64,000 bases of DNA from Fasciolopsis buskii (GCA_008360955.1 LUCM01005954.1:187691-251690), one strand, 5' to 3'. Counted from the first letter of the stretch, positions 48,643 to 60,695 are shown. Notes: generated by a model from the letters alone, not told the origin. Program-made: numbers and translations.

Positions 48643-49060
48643 TGAGCTTTTTGGGTCTCACAGCACAGGTGCTGCCGTGATACTATAAAAACTGACATGG
48701 TGGACTAAATCCGGATCGACGATCGCTTTCACAGCACTATTCAGAAAACAGTGGAATGAGCAAGGGAATTAAACTAAAATTCATGCAACTGGACTTGATA
48801 ATGAAGTAGTAAGAATGACAATCGAAACAGGTACAAATATTTTACCTTTTGATGGGCAGAGGTTCCACAAAACGATTCTCCCTCGCCTTTCGTAGACCAT
48901 TTCCAAGGCGTCGACATTGATAATTGTCCAATCGTGCTATTCGGGTTCACCCGTCGCTCGTTTGCTTTTTCTTAGTATTTGGATTTCGCCTATTTCAACT
49001 TGCGTGGCAAAGATGATGTAGGCGACAATCATCGTGAGTCTTTCTCCTCTTTTGTTGCAG

Positions 49061-49180
49061 TCAGTGAACCATGTTCGATTTGTACGAGGGCGTAGACCGC
49101 GTACCCGCAAATGTTCAAGATGAAGGAAAATCAGCACGACTTTTTGTTGATAGTTTTGCCCTACAACTTGCCTACCAGAG
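49061..49180 (+). CDS. Candidate first coding exon
   Basis: A strong acceptor (TTTCTCCTCTTTTGTTGCAG) is followed by ten untranslated bases with an in-frame stop and then ATG at 49071. The frame reads MFDLYEGVDRVPANVQDEGK and SARLFVDSFALQLAYQ to a GTCAGA donor. 16 of 36 codons start with G. This suggests a start exon preceded by a noncoding exon. The N-terminus faintly recalls splicing factor SPF45 (MSLYDDL...GWSK), too weakly to name it. Confidence 0.36.
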
Positions 49181-49235
49181 GTCAGAAATGTCTAAAGCAT
49201 CCCCGTTTGTTTTTCTAGTTAAATTACTAAGAGAT

Positions 49236-49503
49236 AATCTGTTCAAAAAACGGTTTTGTTTGCCTGTCGAACCGCTGTGTTCATCTGTGAGCGAATGAAA
49301 TCTATTGTTGCTAACTCACGTTTGCTAGAGGCAAACGATTCCGTTTTGTCAAGGGTGTTTATTCTACGAAAATGTACTAGGTCCAAACAAATGGTAAACG
49401 GCACATCTAATGCAGTCACTTTTTGGTACCGGGTTCGAATTAGCGTTCTCGGATGCAACGAAGCTGCTTCTGGTTGTCGATTATCCCAAACGTAAGGCTT
49501 CCT
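49236..49503. CDS. Coding-like locus, strand unresolved
   Basis: Plus strand: open to a GTAAGG donor at 49492 (…CRTAVFICERMKSIVANSR..., 22 of 77 G-starting codons). Minus strand: acceptor CTGTGCACATTTTCAG opens KPYVWDNRQPEAASLHPRTL... to a GTGAGT donor (14 of 59). Both have excellent splice signals; only one can be the main exon. Confidence 0.28.
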
Positions 49504-49804
49504 GAAAATGTGCACAGGATATAAATATATATTTATATATATTTACCAATTCAATTACAAACACAAGATATTTGGACAGAAGACTATCAGTTAAGCACAA
49601 ATAACTGGCGTCAATAATTGCAAAAACACCTGTACAGTTCCCAAGGAATTTCTGTCATTCATCCACAAAATTGCCTACAATTAATGCATCTCATGAAATA
49701 ATTCACCACGTGATATCATCGCTCAACTCGCCATTAAGAAACCATGGAAGCACTGTACACCTGTTTCATTCTTGTTAGGAATGATGGGCAGTGCATTTGG
49801 ACCG

Positions 49805-49876
49805 CGCCCGAACTGGGACGCGAACCCGGCACGAAAGATTTTGAGTCGAACAGCTTAGCCATTACGTTACCGGGCA
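49805..49876 (-). tRNA. tRNA-like sequence, probably pseudogene or SINE head
   Basis: Read on the minus strand, TGCCCGG pairs with TCGGGCG as a 7-bp acceptor stem with two wobbles. A box AATGGCTAAGCTG and B box GGTTCGCGTCC are in place, with an A-rich anticodon region (CTCAAAATC). The D and T stems are imperfect, and a related sequence at 53628 argues for a repeat family rather than a working gene. Confidence 0.45.
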
Positions 49877-50178
49877 GACTTTGAACGGCTTGTTGAACTC
49901 CATCACATGATGTTTCCCCTACCTGTCACTGATTTGCACGGCTACTGGCCGCTCGCGTATATGTACACCTATTTAAACTGGAATGGATGTGCATTCGAGC
50001 AACCAAGTTTCGTACACGATCGGGCAAAGTTGGCAAGCGTTGTAAGATCTAAATACGAAAAGTCGTCCCTGATGGAATTCTGAGAGCATATGACTACTAA
50101 AATTGATGCCCGCGTAATTTTCGGCTTGGTATATTATTTTCGTGGCTAGCAAATCATCCGTGATTCGAATCTGTTTGC

Positions 50179-50305
50179 GTGTATGTATGTGTTTATGTAT
50201 GTATGTATGTGTTTATGTATGTATGTATGTGTATGTATGTGTTTATGTATGTATGTATGTGTGTATGTATGTATGTATGTATGTATGTGTGTATGTATAT
50301 ATGTA
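50179..50305. repeat. (TATG)n microsatellite
   Basis: GTATGTATG/GTTTATG units over about 127 bp. Confidence 0.96.
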
Positions 50306-53300
50306 AGCAATCGCGAAAGCAAACAAAATGATACCCATTGGTGACCGGTTTCTTTTGCGAATTCATTCTACAGTTTTTTGTGGAGCCAAAAACAACTTCA
50401 GTTTGAGGCAACACCAGTCCGCTGGTAGACCAGTTTATTCAAATAAATCAATTAACCACTTCAGTTTAATTCCCAATACACTGATCATTTTCTCCATTGT
50501 TAATTCTTTGTAAGTTTCTCGCTTGTAAATATATCTTGAGCGAATTTTCTCAGCGATAGCCGAATTGGTAATCGCTGGTATTCCGAGCGAGTCTTTAAAT
50601 CGTCCGGGAAAAATAAACTTAGTATCAAACCCTAATGCTTAACTCCAATATTAGATCCAATGGTACGGTGATTGAAAATGGGCTGACTAGACAAACCACG
50701 AGTTGAATGTCTGTGGTACAAAAAGAACCGTATGGTTTTCTATTTTCTAAATTCATACAGTAGCCTAATTACTTAATTTTATCAAAATGTTATGTGAGTT
50801 TTTCACGGGATTCGATCGCTTGACCGAAAACAATGGGTGATCAAAGCAAGGATGCGATGATGACTGATTCCGGTTTGATCGAAACGTCCAAACTATGTGC
50901 AAATGTTCTTTTGCGTGTGAATTATTGTCCCCGCTCGTAGATCTGGTTTTCGAAGCCCAGTGAGCCGAGGACGAATAATAACAATTGTAAGTAAACTTCA
51001 GATGCATAAAGTTTTGCTGATACGAATTGCCAGATTGGTCCAAGAAAAACAGAGACTTACCAGGCCATTTTGTCGATAGACAATTTTGAACGTGTGAAAA
51101 AAGCGCTCGGAATACTTCCCAGGCGATTGATGATAAATCCCACCGTAATGTTGTCATGCAGCTGGACGATCGAGGAGCCACTGAAAACAAGTCTATTTAT
51201 CGAAATTTGTTCCCGGTCGCAGGGATTTGTTGAACATATAAAAGTCCATTTGCTTACTGTTTCGCGTAGTTTCGCAAGAGAATAATAGAAAATGGAACAT
51301 AACTGTGAAATTGACGGGCGTTTAATATGCACCTATAAACTGACTACAAAATGAAAGTAAGAATTGGAAAAATCTCCCTTGAGGTAAAAAGAAAATCCAT
51401 TCGTATCGTCAGGATGTTGAATAAGTAGACATAGAATAGATAGACTAATGTTTCCGCAACAGCTATGGCCACACATTCGACTAAGCACGACTGGCAGGCA
51501 TCGAGGTTATGACACTTTTTCGGGTTTGTGGTATGCGTGAACGTGTGACCGTATTGGTGGATGAACGATCATTAGGGAATGCACAATCAAACATTTTAGC
51601 TCTAACGGTACTTTTCAAACATCCTGCAATCGATTGTTGAATTTGGAGATGTGTAGACCGTGTTGATGCAGTCGTAATCATTTGGAATGTGCAGACCATC
51701 GAATTTATTTCAGAGATTTGACCTACGAATCATTTTTACCCTTTGTTATAAGAAGACCGATTTCAGATTACGGAGGTTGAGTATGGCTACAAAAGTAGTC
51801 AATTTGCCACATAAATATTTTCTGGCTAACTAGTAGAAAACTTAATTTGCGTAGATAACGACTTTATTCGTGCCAATTCTAATTGCACGGTCTAGTTAGA
51901 CAGGGGAAGTAGATCAATCCGCTTAGAGTGGCATTTAAATTTTGATCGATCGGATGACCCACCCACGCAAAAACTGAACTGTTTTGTGCCAAAGCAGAGT
52001 TAGCTTCAACTAGACGGACGTGTACAAATGGCCTACAAAATAAAAATCCTAATTCATTGAGACGACAAGATGTAAAATTTTTTTTGACAAACAATTTACG
52101 ATGCCTCTCGCTACTTCACTATAATCATCAACAAGTGTGAACGAAATTCATACACTTGCAAATGAAATAAAAACCATTGAGAATCACATATACATTCTAT
52201 CGATCCTAATAAATTAGCAGAGAGAAAGAGTCCCCTGGTTTTGTTAGGAAAGCAATTTTATTTCTACAGAGGTCACGTACGGCGCGAGAGAGTGAAATAA
52301 AACGAGTGAATGACTCATGGTGTCAGATCGTAGAACATACAACCAGAGGTTATGAGCAACCAGTATTCTACGGTTTGTATAGGACACCGGACAAGAAATC
52401 AAGTACAAAAGAAGGAAACTAATCCTGGGTTCAAAGTTACTCATAAAAAGGTTACAAACAAGTATATTATTAAATCATACCGGTTCAAGACAAATGAATG
52501 GAAAAGCCTTTCAAGAAGAAAACCTTCTCTTCCCACTTTGCACGGCCGTTGGGTCGATCGTGGCACGTGGCGATGGTAACTATTGTTAGTCGAATACACT
52601 AGATCTTCACTAGATCATCATCATCATCATCATCGCTAACTTTTGTGGTAAAAGAATAAACTGATGTCACCGTCTGGTTTATTTCCAACTCAGATTTCAT
52701 TGAAACTTCGTTGGTTCTGTAACACGACAAGTTTCAATGTTCTGACTAGCACTATTACCCATCTGTCCTCTGCGGTTTTGTGCGTGTGTTTGTGTTTGTG
52801 TGTGTGTGTGTGTGCTTGTTTGCGAATGTGTAGGACGTGCTGTTGTCACTGTGATCCCACTGTAAGTTGAAGTAAGTCGAATAAGAATCTGTTCTAAACA
52901 AACTACCTGGACTAGGGTTAGAAGCACGCACCAAAAGTTCGCCGGAACATAATTCATATTAAAACAAGAGGTTTTCACGTGGTTCTGGTCTGCAAGTTTG
53001 GCTTGAAAATCGCAAACTTTTGCACATGAATCGAGGTAATGTCAATTGGTGATGAAATTTTCGCGATCTGGAACCAAGCTCGGAGATCAGAGCCGCATCA
53101 AACCCAACAGCCTTAGCCAAGACCAACATAAATTAAAAGTATCATCGAAGTAAAATGTCTTCCAGATCATGTATGCAAAAACTGTCTTGACAAATTCAAT
53201 CAGCCTCCCAGTATGCGACTGGCTATCACTTTTGTTTGCTTCGTCAATCTTGTGCACGCTTCGACGTGTGAGAACGATGGTGATATGTTTCTTTCAAACC

Positions 53301-53627
53301 ACGATTAACCACGATCAATCCTCGAAGCCGTTGTGAAACCATTGCACAATTCCTTCATCCGCGTTAGAATTCATCGTCAAAGTGAACTTTGTTCAGATTC
53401 AGATGAACACAATAGTAATCTTAAGATAATTCGAGGAACGCAACTTTGTTCAGATTGTTTCACGTGATCGATTCTGAATTCGGACTCAACGAATCGTGAA
53501 TTATGAGCCTCTTCTGCGATAACGAATTGGTATCTAGTGTGTCCCTTAACCGTTACAAAAAGAAACGATGCAAGATCACCGTCCACGCTCTACTGCCGGT
53601 TCGTCTGGCTTGGCAACAGTCAACAGC
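50306..53627. other. No supportable gene
   Basis: Includes an (ATC)n run at 52614-52635. Open frames on both strands around 50765-51190 and 51481-51699 lack a consistent exon chain. Confidence 0.4.
52785..52816. repeat. (GT)n microsatellite
   Basis: GTTTGTG followed by a pure TG run. Confidence 0.94.
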
Positions 53628-53705
53628 AACACCCGAAATCGGGTGTGAACCCAATCCGAAATGATTTTAAGTCAAAATTCTGCACGCCAGGTTATCCCGT
53701 AAAAT
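53628..53705 (-). repeat. tRNA-like repeat, second family
   Basis: Minus strand shares with 49805-49876 the core GACTTAAAATCATTTCGG, GGGTTCACACCC and TTCGGGTG. The acceptor stem is degraded. Confidence 0.45.
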
Positions 53706-54021
53706 ATGAAAAACAGTTGTATCATTCTTCGTTTGGTGTCGTTGTGAAAACTGTGCGGTAGATTGTCTGAAAATCGGTTCATTTCTTCTGCTACCGTAAA
53801 CTACTGGGTGACAAAGCTGTGTGAGACTGTAAATATCCTAAAAGAATAACGTAAGCTTTGCGTCCAAAAATCAATGCGCTGCTTGTTTCTTCCGTTCTAA
53901 ATAACGGAATGTCAATAGCGCAACCTGGTTGATAAGTTTTGCCCTTCTCTCGCAAATCACATCTACCAACAACTCTGTGCTACTCTTGGTACAAAGTTGG
54001 TTATAGTACCTTCGTTTCTAG

Positions 54022-54315
54022 CACGAAAAGTATGCATCGCTTAGGAACCGGTTACCTAATGTATGACGACTTGCGTCACCCAGTGTCTGTTGGAGGCTGC
54101 TTGTCACTTGTGCTCGGCAAATCGGCATTGATTGCTCAGAGTCGGTAAGACTTCGAAAGTGTTCTCAATGTCCGGTAGACAACGAATGATGCTACTCTAA
54201 CGTTACAGTTTTCTACACTGGCATCAACAGAATACTGACTGCATGAAACCAGCACGAGAACAACACGTGACGCATGTGAACCATCCATTATTTTTGTTCT
54301 AACGTGTAAAATTTG

Positions 54316-54352
<37 letters not shown>

Positions 54353-54912
54353 ACTCCATGAAGTGCCATTGGCACATTTTTGTGTTTTTTGCAAACTAGA
54401 TTTTGTCGAATAAAGCCGTTTTTCTCTCCTTATCACTAACTGCTCTTCTTGTGATATCGTGACATTGATCTGAAAGACTGGTTTCCTTGGTGGTCTCTTT
54501 GTATGTACCCGTATAAATTTCAGAGAATACAAATCTATGGAGTAAGTTCCGGTCACATGCATCGTAAAAACGCATCAGATTCAACAAGACAAAATTAGTC
54601 CCATCGACCTGTTGCATGACACGGTAATTTCACAAAAGCTCACAGCTTGCAGAGCACGACTAAACAGAGAGAGCGCGCACGGTTGATTTGATATCATACA
54701 TTAATTCCATGCACGCTGGCAGTTTTTCCCGCCTCCAATTAGAACCTGAACTGTTCATCTGCGCTGTGTTCCACGTTCGTTCCTCTTTGTTAGGAAACCC
54801 AGTTCGTCCGATTTGCTCAGCCGTCTCAAAGCCCGGAAAGTTCTCGGAGTTGGTGAATGCTCCGGAACGACCACCGTCTCGAAGGCAAGTGAAGTGCATA
54901 CCAGTCCAGATG
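54022..54912 (+). CDS. Candidate two-exon segment of a larger gene
   Basis: Exon 54022-54144 (acceptor TACCTTCGTTTCTAG, donor GTAAGA) reads TKSMHRLGTGYLMYDDLRHP VSVGGCLSLVLGKSALIAQS; 12 of 40 codons start with G and the other two frames are closed. It leaves phase 2, matching exon 54723-54912 (FSRLQLEPELFICAVFHVRS..., ending CIPVQM before GTGAAT), though a minus-strand frame competes in the second exon. The second exon leaves phase 0, which matches the exon at 58762. Not recognised. Confidence 0.36.
54317..54352. repeat. (TA)n microsatellite
   Basis: Alternating TA run with one TG interruption. Confidence 0.95.
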
Positions 54913-54949
54913 GTGAATATTTTCACTCATATTGGTTTTAGTAATCAAT

Positions 54950-54992
54950 TTTGTGGGGTGTGTGGGTGTGTGTGTGTGGGTGGGTGGGTGCG
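54950..54992. repeat. (TG)n/(GGTG)n microsatellite
   Basis: GTGTGTGGG and GGTGGGTGGG units. Confidence 0.85.
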
Positions 54993-55348
54993 TTTAATCG
55001 AACAACACAACATTTGGCAACAGAATAAATGAAAGAACAGAGTGAGGTTGTTTGTTCGTGGTCATAAATTTTCCGTACAGTCAGAAAAGCGTGCAGTCGC
55101 AACTCTGCTCTACAAAATCCCAAAATGCAAGCTACCGCGACTGAGAATTAAGTAGGGTCTGTGTGGATGGGTCCGCGGGTAGTTTGCTATGGTAATAATG
55201 CATATTTATGTGTACATTTTCAGAATATTAGGGTGTATTTGAAGGAGGCAAGTACATCAATATAAAAAATACATCATATTAGAGTAGAGGAAATTGAAAG
55301 TTGTCATGAAAAATTCACCATGATATAAACGCTCAAACTCAACCAATT

Positions 55349-55373
55349 NNNNNNNNNNNNNNNNNNNNNNNNN
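55349..55373. other. Assembly gap of 25 N
   Basis: Run of N abutting an (AT)n run at 55374-55387, so the gap probably lies inside an AT microsatellite. Confidence 0.98.
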
Positions 55374-55387
55374 ATATATATATATAT

Positions 55388-55441
55388 GCATTACTACTAT
55401 TGCTACTGCCACTACCGATACGGCGGCTACTATTAGTCTCG
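55388..55441. repeat. Degenerate ACT/GCT trinucleotide repeat
   Basis: Imperfect units ACTACTATTGCTACTGCCAC and similar. Confidence 0.6.
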
Positions 55442-55589
55442 CATTAGCGCAAAAACAGTTATTTGGTCTGGATTCATTGTTAACCTGTGGTTCCTTTTTT
55501 TGAATGACGTCGGGTTATCAGCAGTACCTTTATTCTTTGACACTTGGTCATACTGTACAGTCTGCTAGTTTTGACACTTCGCGCAATTT

Positions 55590-55592
<3 letters not shown>

Positions 55593-55627
<35 letters not shown>
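55593..55627. repeat. (AT)n microsatellite
   Basis: Pure AT run of about 35 bp. Confidence 0.96.
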
Positions 55628-55633
<6 letters not shown>

Positions 55634-58076
55634 GCTGTCTTGGTAATTTTAAAATCATGTATCTCGATCAGAGAGCCGCTTGTGGCATGTCTCAAAAATG
55701 TCGTCCACCTGATTCTGTCGTTCCATTGCGCACTTGGCAGAGACAAACGTCGAGTTAGCTCAAATGAGAGACACGAGAACACACTGCCATATCGATGTTA
55801 GGATAATGAGAAATGATGAATCGTGGATCACCAAAACCGAACTCATCGAAAGACAGCGTGTGTAGCTATTTTATTTCTGATAGGAATCACTCCAAGTGCA
55901 CATCCACCGTATCCTTATTGGGAGGCAGAAAAGAGCCAAAGACAAAAGTGAATCGAAAATTTTGGTGGTAAAGCTCTAGAACCTGGCTCTCGAGGATCTA
56001 TTGAGGTCCAACCTGTCCTCTGCGCACAATGATGAATCCCAAAAGAAGATAGCCAGCTGAACACTGACCTCGTCCTGTAACTCATTACGTCTGGGGTCTG
56101 ACCTCGTTCCATCCATGGGGATGGCTTTAGGGGTCTTCGTGGTTAATGAAGGTCCAACGGGGAGGTTTTACGCGCTGTGAATCGATTTTCGTGCAACACA
56201 GACTTGTGATCGTGCCAGTCAACAACGGGTACGTGTTAAATCAAGTGATCAAGTCCACTAAATCATCAAGAGCACACCTAGCCTAACGGCCAGGGGGTTC
56301 GAGTAGTTTGTCAAACCTTCCATTTCGGAAGCAGTGTGTGTGCACTGCACAGTGTTCCCGACAAGGATGAAATGACCGTATACTGATTTCTTGTTCTAAC
56401 ACAGGTGAAGTGAGATTGTTAACGATTCGTCCCTTGCATTAATCTAATCTATTATTACTAGTACTACTGCTATGGCTAATTACATTATTACTACTACAAC
56501 TTCCCCGCTTGGCAGCCCTCTGTTGGCCGCGGACACCTCCCTGAAAATTGATGTACATTGTTGTTTAATGAATAAAGGAAGTAAAAGATAAAAGATAAAA
56601 GATGATACTACTGCCACTATTATGATTAGTAATGCTTCTGTTACTATACATGCTGGTCAATTAGTCAGAGGATGAATACCATCCGACTTGATTTAGGCTG
56701 ACTGATGATGGTTTGTCTCCAAAGGATTGTCTATTAGCATTGTCCTATCCGCCGTTCATGAGTGCCAGATCACTTTGGGATATCTCCCCGAATTACTCAG
56801 CCACCATGACTCACAAGCACTCATCCCGCGTTTGCTCTAGTGGGAAACACTTGCACTGGTGATGATACATTATGAGAGCAAAACAGATCTACAGGTGCAT
56901 GCGACGTGGACATAGCATTTGTTCTTTTCTCGATATACCGGCCGAAAGTTGATGCGAACTTTCGCTGACATAAACACAGAGGCGATCCAAACTTGATAAA
57001 GTGATAGAGGAACAACTACTTTGTTTTGCCCTCATGACAGACGCAGACTGTGGTAGGACCAGCGAATTGCAACTGGCACAAACGATCACACAGAACCAGC
57101 CATCGACAGGTCTAGAATAATCGCAACCCCGACCAGTAAAAGCATACAGACAGAAAGAGAACGGAAGGGGAGACAGAACCAACAATATATTATTTATCTC
57201 TGAACATTGATATAACGCGAGTCAAATAAGTCGCAAAGCATTCGAAATTCTGTCGTCGGTATCTTCAAATAATGCTCTTCCCAAGGGACTTGGTGATATG
57301 CCAACTGGTGTTCTAGGAGGTCCTCTTTGTACAGTACACATTAAGGATTCTGGAATTGGAAGGAATTAGGTATGGATTAGCAGGCGATTAATTTGAAACC
57401 CCTACGGCTGTTTCATTTGCCTGACAAAACATTTATTATTTATCGTTTCCACGAATTTATTTTTTTTTCTGCTTGGCATTTTCATCTGTTTTTTATCCTA
57501 ATGAGTTTGGCATGTATGTACAAATTATTTTGTTTAAAAATGAGGCCAAGAAATGATGTTTCCGAGCGAGACAGATTATTAATTTGCAGGTCCGAATGAT
57601 ATCCTTGTTCGGCGGGAAGTCTGCGTGGCAGGGAACAATAAATTTCCCCCGGGGTCTCGGAGTCTGTGGGGACGAAGTGCATCCTTGGGCTGGAACTGTA
57701 TGTAAGATTGGCCGTAACTGATCAGAGTGTGACGCTCACTTGATCTAGAACGGAATCCCGGTCCAATTTCCATTGATGCTGTCCGGGGGCTAGAACAAAG
57801 CTGTAAAATGGGGTCATTCACTTCTGTGCCTGAGGTAGGTTGACATTGTGCAAGCCTCTTCACGGGATCTTGAAAATGCTTCCAGACAGCAGCAAACTAC
57901 CTCATCTAACTGGTGTCTTACTCCCGCTACGTAAACTCTAACGCAATTTCGGCGTTAAGCTTTACAGAATTTTAGCAAACTTCCCCCAGTGACAAGTGAA
58001 GAGTGACCAGTCAACAGGTGCACATGAAATGCAAGGAAAAAAGCACAATTTGAAATGTTCAATTCACCTCTATCTT
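55628..58076. other. No firm gene
   Basis: Holds the trinucleotide repeat and nested SINE at 56449-56660. Other open frames have average codon bias. Confidence 0.4.
56505..56607 (+). repeat. 5'-truncated tRNA-derived SINE
   Basis: Starts inside the body (CTTCCCCGCTTGGCAGCCCT), includes GAAAATTGATGTACATTG and ends in AAGTAAAAG plus two AAAAGAT-type repeats. This tail is the best preserved in the window. Confidence 0.88.
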
Positions 58077-58220
58077 TCATGCTTTTGGTATTGTGGTCAA
58101 AGCGCCATCAAGAACATCCACACGTCTCCCGGTCGAACCCACAAGTGTGTCTGGAACCAACTTTCCCAGATCGACCACTCCCATTGGCTCATCAAAGTGG
58201 ACTAATGAGCCACGTTTCCC
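58077..58220 (-). CDS. Coding terminal exon, function unknown
   Basis: On the minus strand a pyrimidine-rich acceptor (TGATTTTACCCTTCAATCATCTAAG) opens GKRGSLVHFDEPMGVVDLGK, then LVPDTLVGSTGRRVDVLDGA and LTTIPKA stop. 22 of 47 codons begin with G, the highest bias I found. The plus strand is also open (VVKAPSRTSTRLPVEPTSVS...), as is usual opposite a GNN-rich frame. Gly/Val/Asp-rich; no family recognised. Confidence 0.4.
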   Translation of the reverse strand, partial: GKRGSLVHFDEPMGVVDLGKLVPDTLVGSTGRRVDVLDGALTTIPKA

Positions 58221-58761
58221 CTTAGATGATTGAAGGGTAAAATCAAGTGACAGTAGTAAAACAAAAGACACGGGCACAATGTTGTGGTCAGTGCTGGACT
58301 AGCCAAACGAGCAGGCAACCGGCAATCGGAATATTCAAGCCCAGGACGTTCACGTTGTACAGCCATGATGTTAGCTATTCAACCAAGCACGAATGCAGCA
58401 TTTCGGTGCATGCGGTTTTTGGTGTTATTTGCGTAAACTACTCATAAACTAGGAACTCAGCACCTTAACTGATTCAAACCATCTTGGTTTTGAAACTCCG
58501 TAATCATCAAGCTGACCGAGAAAAAGTAATTTCACTTACGCTAGCCATCATTAACAGATTCATCCTAGTCGGGGCTTTCAGAAATCAGCACATCTGGAAA
58601 ACGACCATCAACACCTTCGTCATGCCCAGAAAGACGGGGTCGCCAGCAATTAGGTTAGCAACTAACTTATTTTGAAAATACCTTTGGGATCTATCTTTTA
58701 TTTCCAAACTTATCTTCGGCCCAATGTGCGATCTTGACCTCCTGTTTGTCATGCCATTTAG

Positions 58762-58872
58762 GTGACACAAATTTTGGGACAGAAGAGCGAAATTATCGGG
58801 GATATCGAACTGGGCCCGGGAATTTTCTGCTGGAACTACTTTGTCGCGATCGCTTTTCTACTCTTTGGTATT
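58762..58872 (+). CDS. Coding exon with one membrane segment
   Basis: Acceptor TCATGCCATTTAG and consensus donor GTAAGTG bound a 37-codon exon: VTQILGQKSEIIGDIELGPG then IFCWNYFVAIAFLLFGIG. 13 of 38 codons start with G. The last 18 residues form a likely transmembrane helix. A second frame is open but less biased. The exon is in phase 0 at both ends, compatible with 54912 upstream and with an exon candidate starting at 59375 (HLKSGILMAWMPK). Confidence 0.42.
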
Positions 58873-59804
58873 GGGGTAAGTGAATGACCTGGATTTGTCT
58901 TTCAAACTGGGTCACTTCGTTTAGTGATTCGAATTTTGATTCAATAGCTGATACGTGAATTAGATCTGTGATTAGGTTATACTTATTGGTGTCCTAATTA
59001 CTGGGCGAAACTGAACACCGGTTCAAATGTCTTATTGTGCCATGAAACGAAAAATCATGAATGCCAGCCAGACAAGATTGGGTCGGATTCCGACGGGGTT
59101 GACTGGCAAACTTCTCATACCGTGTTTGGATTAAAAACTAGTTTCTGCATTTCACGGTCTGGTTAGCTTACCCCACGTAGAAAGTAGAATAAGAAAATCA
59201 TGTCCAGTTGATTGTTTTGGGGTGTGCTTGAAACGAGAAAATACACCTGATACTAAACGTCTGTGCAGATCACTTGAATATTGAAATGAAAATGCCAAAA
59301 GCCTTCACATCATTCACCCCTTTTTTCTCAATTTGTGTACAAGCAATTCGAATGTTTTGCCTTGTGAATTCTAGCATTTGAAATCGGGCATTCTAATGGC
59401 GTGGATGCCGAAATGTACACACTCGGGTCACCAAACCTACCCAGACAGTCAAATCTGTGCACCTGATTGGTCCAAAATCCTCGCGCACTGGTTGACTTAC
59501 ATTTTGTCCACTGAAGACCATCATGGAGGAATTCTGCTGCCATTTCCATGGTTTGGTCAAGCAGACCGATGAAGAACTACTGAGGAGCCACAGTCGTGAC
59601 TCATCGACAGATTTTTCAACGGAAAGTAAACTTGCACATGTTGACATCGAAGTCTCATTTGGATTCATGAGTTGATGGTGAATCAAGAAAAATCAATTTT
59701 TCTTTATCTATTGGTGGTCACTGATGGTTGTTTGCAAATTGGTGACTGTCATCAAAGGAAGAAACAGTGCCAAGGACTAAATGCCTAATCATCAAATGTT
59801 ATCT

Positions 59805-60011
59805 TCAAATAGAAGAACAAAATTTCCGCAATGGACTTGGTCGGTTTAGCACCCATTCTTGTTCATCAGGTTTTTGTCCCTGATACGCCTTGGCAACGTT
59901 ACCACCAGAATCCCCTTCGGGGTTTAGGAGTACTTTTTTTGCGAATTGCGCCCGCGTTTGTGGATTCTTGTTTTGTGCACTAACAATTTTCGACTTGGAA
60001 GAAAATACCAT
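59805..60011 (-). CDS. Low-confidence coding stretch
   Basis: Minus-strand ATG frame of 68 codons (MVFSSKSKIVSAQNKNPQTR...) with 19 of 67 G-starting codons and a polar composition. No splice evidence. Confidence 0.2.
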   Translation of the reverse strand: MVFSSKSKIVSAQNKNPQTRAQFAKKVLLNPEGDSGGNVAKAYQGQKPDEQEWVLNRPSPLRKFCSSI

Positions 60012-60607
60012 GAACGACGCGTATTATGGAATCGATCACAAATGACAGAGTCGATTCGAGACAGGATTTCGGGGGTGCGAATACGTGATTAGCGAAGACA
60101 CTTGCCAAACTTGTTGACTGCTTCGAAATATCCTTACACCAATAGCGGATGCATGCCGGGTGGTGGACCTTTAGTGCCCTTATTGCCCATGTGGGCATGC
60201 ACATTTGCTCGCGGGCAATTTTGCCCCAGGATGGAATGAGTGGAAAGTCGATCTCCTTTTATCTCGCACACATGCATGAACGTGAAACTGCCTCACCCAT
60301 GGCAGAAAGAAGAACGTGGAAATTCAGTCTACGGCCTTAAAAACAGGTTTGAGCATCTTGGTAGTTTTGCCTGTGCCCTCAACCAAGTCATTTTCTACAT
60401 TACTATGGAACTGTGTCCAACGCGTAATGACTTATATTGAAAATATTCCGAATTAAATAAGACGATGTCTCGTTTTCATTTGAACTGATAAAGAGGTGTC
60501 TGCTCACAAACTGTACAGGAGGGATAACCACGATGCTCTCACTGTGCACGATCACAAATAACCGCGTGAAAGCGATTGACGAAATTTCGGTTTTTGCATT
60601 GTCACAG

Positions 60608-60695
60608 TTCCTAAAATGATGTTGGTAGCTGAGCGGCTCGACCAATTTGCACGACTTAATGAACTACGGCCAACACAGCTCGACACTTCACGCTG
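60608..60695 (+). CDS. Candidate exon, helical
   Basis: A superb acceptor (TTTCGGTTTTTGCATTGTCACAG) opens PKMMLVAERLDQFARLNELR PTQLDTSR, ending at GTGACG in phase 2. A quarter of codons start with G. It may belong to the gene at 61069-61832, but the linking exon is not identified (a candidate follows another strong acceptor at 60979). Confidence 0.36.

Noticed and set aside
50193..50414. ORF with Tyr-Ile-His-Thr repeats
   Set aside because: Translation of the (TATG)n microsatellite on the minus strand.
54136..55801. ORFs with Tyr-Ile repeats
   Set aside because: They are translations of (AT)n microsatellites.
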